This document shows, one piece after another, positions 62,812-64,000 of a stretch of 64,000 bases of DNA; within the stretch, counting starts at the first letter, position 1; each line of letters begins with the position of its first letter. The position numbers and the translations under genes were made by a program. Under the pieces are notes generated by a model that was not told the origin of the DNA, made no database searches, and was given only the letters and a program-made list of their open reading frames with translations. Where the stretch lies: NCBI GenBank assembly GCA_903832055.1, contig CAILAC010000012.1:210991-274990 (forward strand), read 5' to 3'. This stretch comes from an uncultured Acidobacteriota bacterium. Its GTDB lineage: Bacteria; Acidobacteriota; Terriglobia; Terriglobales; Acidobacteriaceae.

Positions 62812-64000
62812 CTAGTACTTCTGCAGGGTCGGGTCGATTTCGTCGGCCCAGGCGAGGATGCCGCCGGCAACGTTTGAGACCTTGCTGAAGCCGTTTGCTT
62901 TGAGCAGTTCCGCGATCTTCTGGCTGCGTGCGCCGCTGCGGCAGTAGATGAGAATCTCCTGCTCGGGGTTGAGTTCGTCGAGGCGGTTCTGCACGTCGTT
63001 CTGGGGGATGAGCTTGCCGCCGATGTTGGCAATCTGGATCTCGTACGGCTCGCGAACATCGAGCAGAAGGAAGTTGTCGTTGCGGGCTTCCTTTTTGTCG
63101 AGGCGTTCCTTGAGGGCTTTCACCGAGATCTGCGCGATGCCGTTTTTGATGGGCGCGTCGGCTGCGGGCTCATTGGCGATGCCACAGAACTGGTTATAGT
63201 CAATGAGCTCGGTGACGGTGGGGTTGGTGCCGCAGACCGGGCAATCGGGGTTCTTGCGCAGCTTGAGTTCGCGGAACTTCATCGAGAGCGCGTCAAAGAG
63301 CAGCAGTCGGCCGATGAGCGGGTCGCCCTTGCCGAGGATGAACTTGATGACTTCAGTGGCCTGGATGACGCCGATGATGCCGGGGAGGATGCCGAGTACG
63401 CCACCCTCGGCGCAGCTGGGCACGAGCCCGGGCGGCGGCGGCTCTGGATAGAGGCAGCGGTAGCAGGGGCCGGTTTCAGTGGCAAAGATGCTGGCCTGGC
63501 CCTCAAAGCGGAAAATCGACCCGTAGGCATTGGGCTTGCCCAGCAGCACGCAGGCGTCGTTGACCAGGTAGCGGGTCTGGAAATTGTCAGTGCCGTCGGC
63601 GACGATGTCGTACTGGGCAAAGATTTCAAGAGCATTGGCGCTGGTGAGCATGGTGTCGTGCTTGACGACGTTGAGGTGGGGATTGAGAGCGTTGAGCTTT
63701 TCCTGCGCGGAGTCAATCTTTTTGCGACCAATGTCTTTGGTGGAGTGGATGATCTGGCGCTGCAGGTTGCTGGCGTCGACCACGTCGAAATCCACGAGTC
63801 CGAGAGTCCCGATACCGGCGGCAGCGAGGTAAAAGGCGAGCGGCGAGCCGAGGCCTCCGGTGCCAACGCAGAGAACCTTGGCGGCCTTGAGGCGCTGCTG
63901 CCCCTCCATGCCGACCTCGGGCAGGATGAGGTGGCGGCTGTAGCGGCCGAGTTCGTCATTGGTGAGCTGGGGTAGAGCTTCGGGGGCGACTGCGGTGGTC
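62812..64000 (-). CDS. MoeB/ThiF-type adenylyltransferase with C-terminal rhodanese domain (5'-partial)
   Basis: The N-terminus lies beyond the right edge; reading on past the ATG at 63909 in frame gives LTNDELGRYSRHLILPEVG, the normal family start, so that ATG is internal. The E1-like domain has VGTGGLGSPLAFYLAAAGIG, LVDFDVVDASNLQRQ, ADGTDNFQTRYLVNDAC and zinc cysteines (CYRCLYP; CPVCG). A C-terminal rhodanese domain (last ~100 residues) has the active-site CRSGARSQK loop. Such fusions (MoeZ/MOCS3 type) adenylate and sulfurylate MoaD or ThiS-like carriers. The only other Mo-cofactor gene here is moaC. Confidence 0.9.
   Translation of the reverse strand, partial: TTAVAPEALPQLTNDELGRYSRHLILPEVGMEGQQRLKAAKVLCVGTGGLGSPLAFYLAAAGIGTLGLVDFDVVDASNLQRQIIHSTKDIGRKKIDSAQEKLNALNPHLNVVKHDTMLTSANALEIFAQYDIVADGTDNFQTRYLVNDACVLLGKPNAYGSIFRFEGQASIFATETGPCYRCLYPEPPPPGLVPSCAEGGVLGILPGIIGVIQATEVIKFILGKGDPLIGRLLLFDALSMKFRELKLRKNPDCPVCGTNPTVTELIDYNQFCGIANEPAADAPIKNGIAQISVKALKERLDKKEARNDNFLLLDVREPYEIQIANIGGKLIPQNDVQNRLDELNPEQEILIYCRSGARSQKIAELLKANGFSKVSNVAGGILAWADEIDPTLQKY

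Overview
The window is about 64 kb of high-GC bacterial chromosome, almost fully coding, and looks like a member of the Acidobacteriota (class Terriglobia, probably Acidobacteriaceae). The main pointers are a protein carrying the VWFA-related domain known mainly from acidobacteria (18.2-19.4 kb), a DUF6599-like protein, several secreted glycoside hydrolases, a lone bactofilin and an overall proteobacteria-unlike gene order. Genus cannot be resolved by reading alone.

Left edge (1-1.9 kb): the end of an integrated element. It has a small unknown gene, then a tightly coupled three-gene unit (76-aa helix-turn-helix-like protein, 128-aa unknown, tyrosine recombinase catalytic domain). The recombinase runs into the 3' end of tRNA-Pro(GGG), the probable attachment site. 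The rest of the element lies left of the window.

1.9-11 kb: an iron-trafficking YggX-like protein, a hicBA toxin-antitoxin pair, RNase R, a D-aminoacylase-type amidohydrolase, bactofilin, a DUF1801 protein, coaD and recA. 11-22.5 kb: a secreted NHL/Ig-repeat protein, a Bax-inhibitor-1 family membrane protein, nicotinamidase, a secreted DUF3857/transglutaminase-like protein, the VWFA-related protein, a class III aminotransferase, a small monooxygenase-like protein and a Crp/Fnr regulator. 22.5-34 kb: an unusual double-domain ThyX-like protein, a DUF2071 protein, fabG, an EAL-HDOD signalling protein, a DUF5666 protein, the ergothioneine pair egtB-egtD, a GH27 alpha-galactosidase, moaC and an HTH-TPR protein, then a small cluster of DnaA-box-like repeats and tRNA-Thr(CGU).

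34-50 kb: a DUF6599-like membrane protein, a DJ-1/PfpI protein, a secreted GH13 enzyme, an AMIN-amidase, alaS, a peroxiredoxin, an S9 peptidase-recX pair and a membrane histidine-kinase-like protein that has lost its phospho-acceptor histidine. 50-64 kb: an exported LolA-like protein, dihydrolipoamide dehydrogenase, a DoxX protein, a small membrane protein coupled to miaA, purD, nitronate monooxygenase, a PIN-TRAM membrane protein, a GyrI-like protein, a secreted GH3 enzyme and a MoeB-rhodanese protein cut by the right edge.

Most of the window is housekeeping and carbohydrate-scavenging content. The secreted GH13, GH27 and GH3 enzymes fit a soil polysaccharide degrader. The unusual items are the recombinase that reads through its tRNA target and lacks the first catalytic arginine, the split-motif double ThyX protein, the predicted pseudo-histidine-kinase, the DnaA-box cluster and several families of short dispersed intergenic repeats. 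No CRISPR array, complete prophage, insertion sequence or rRNA gene was seen.
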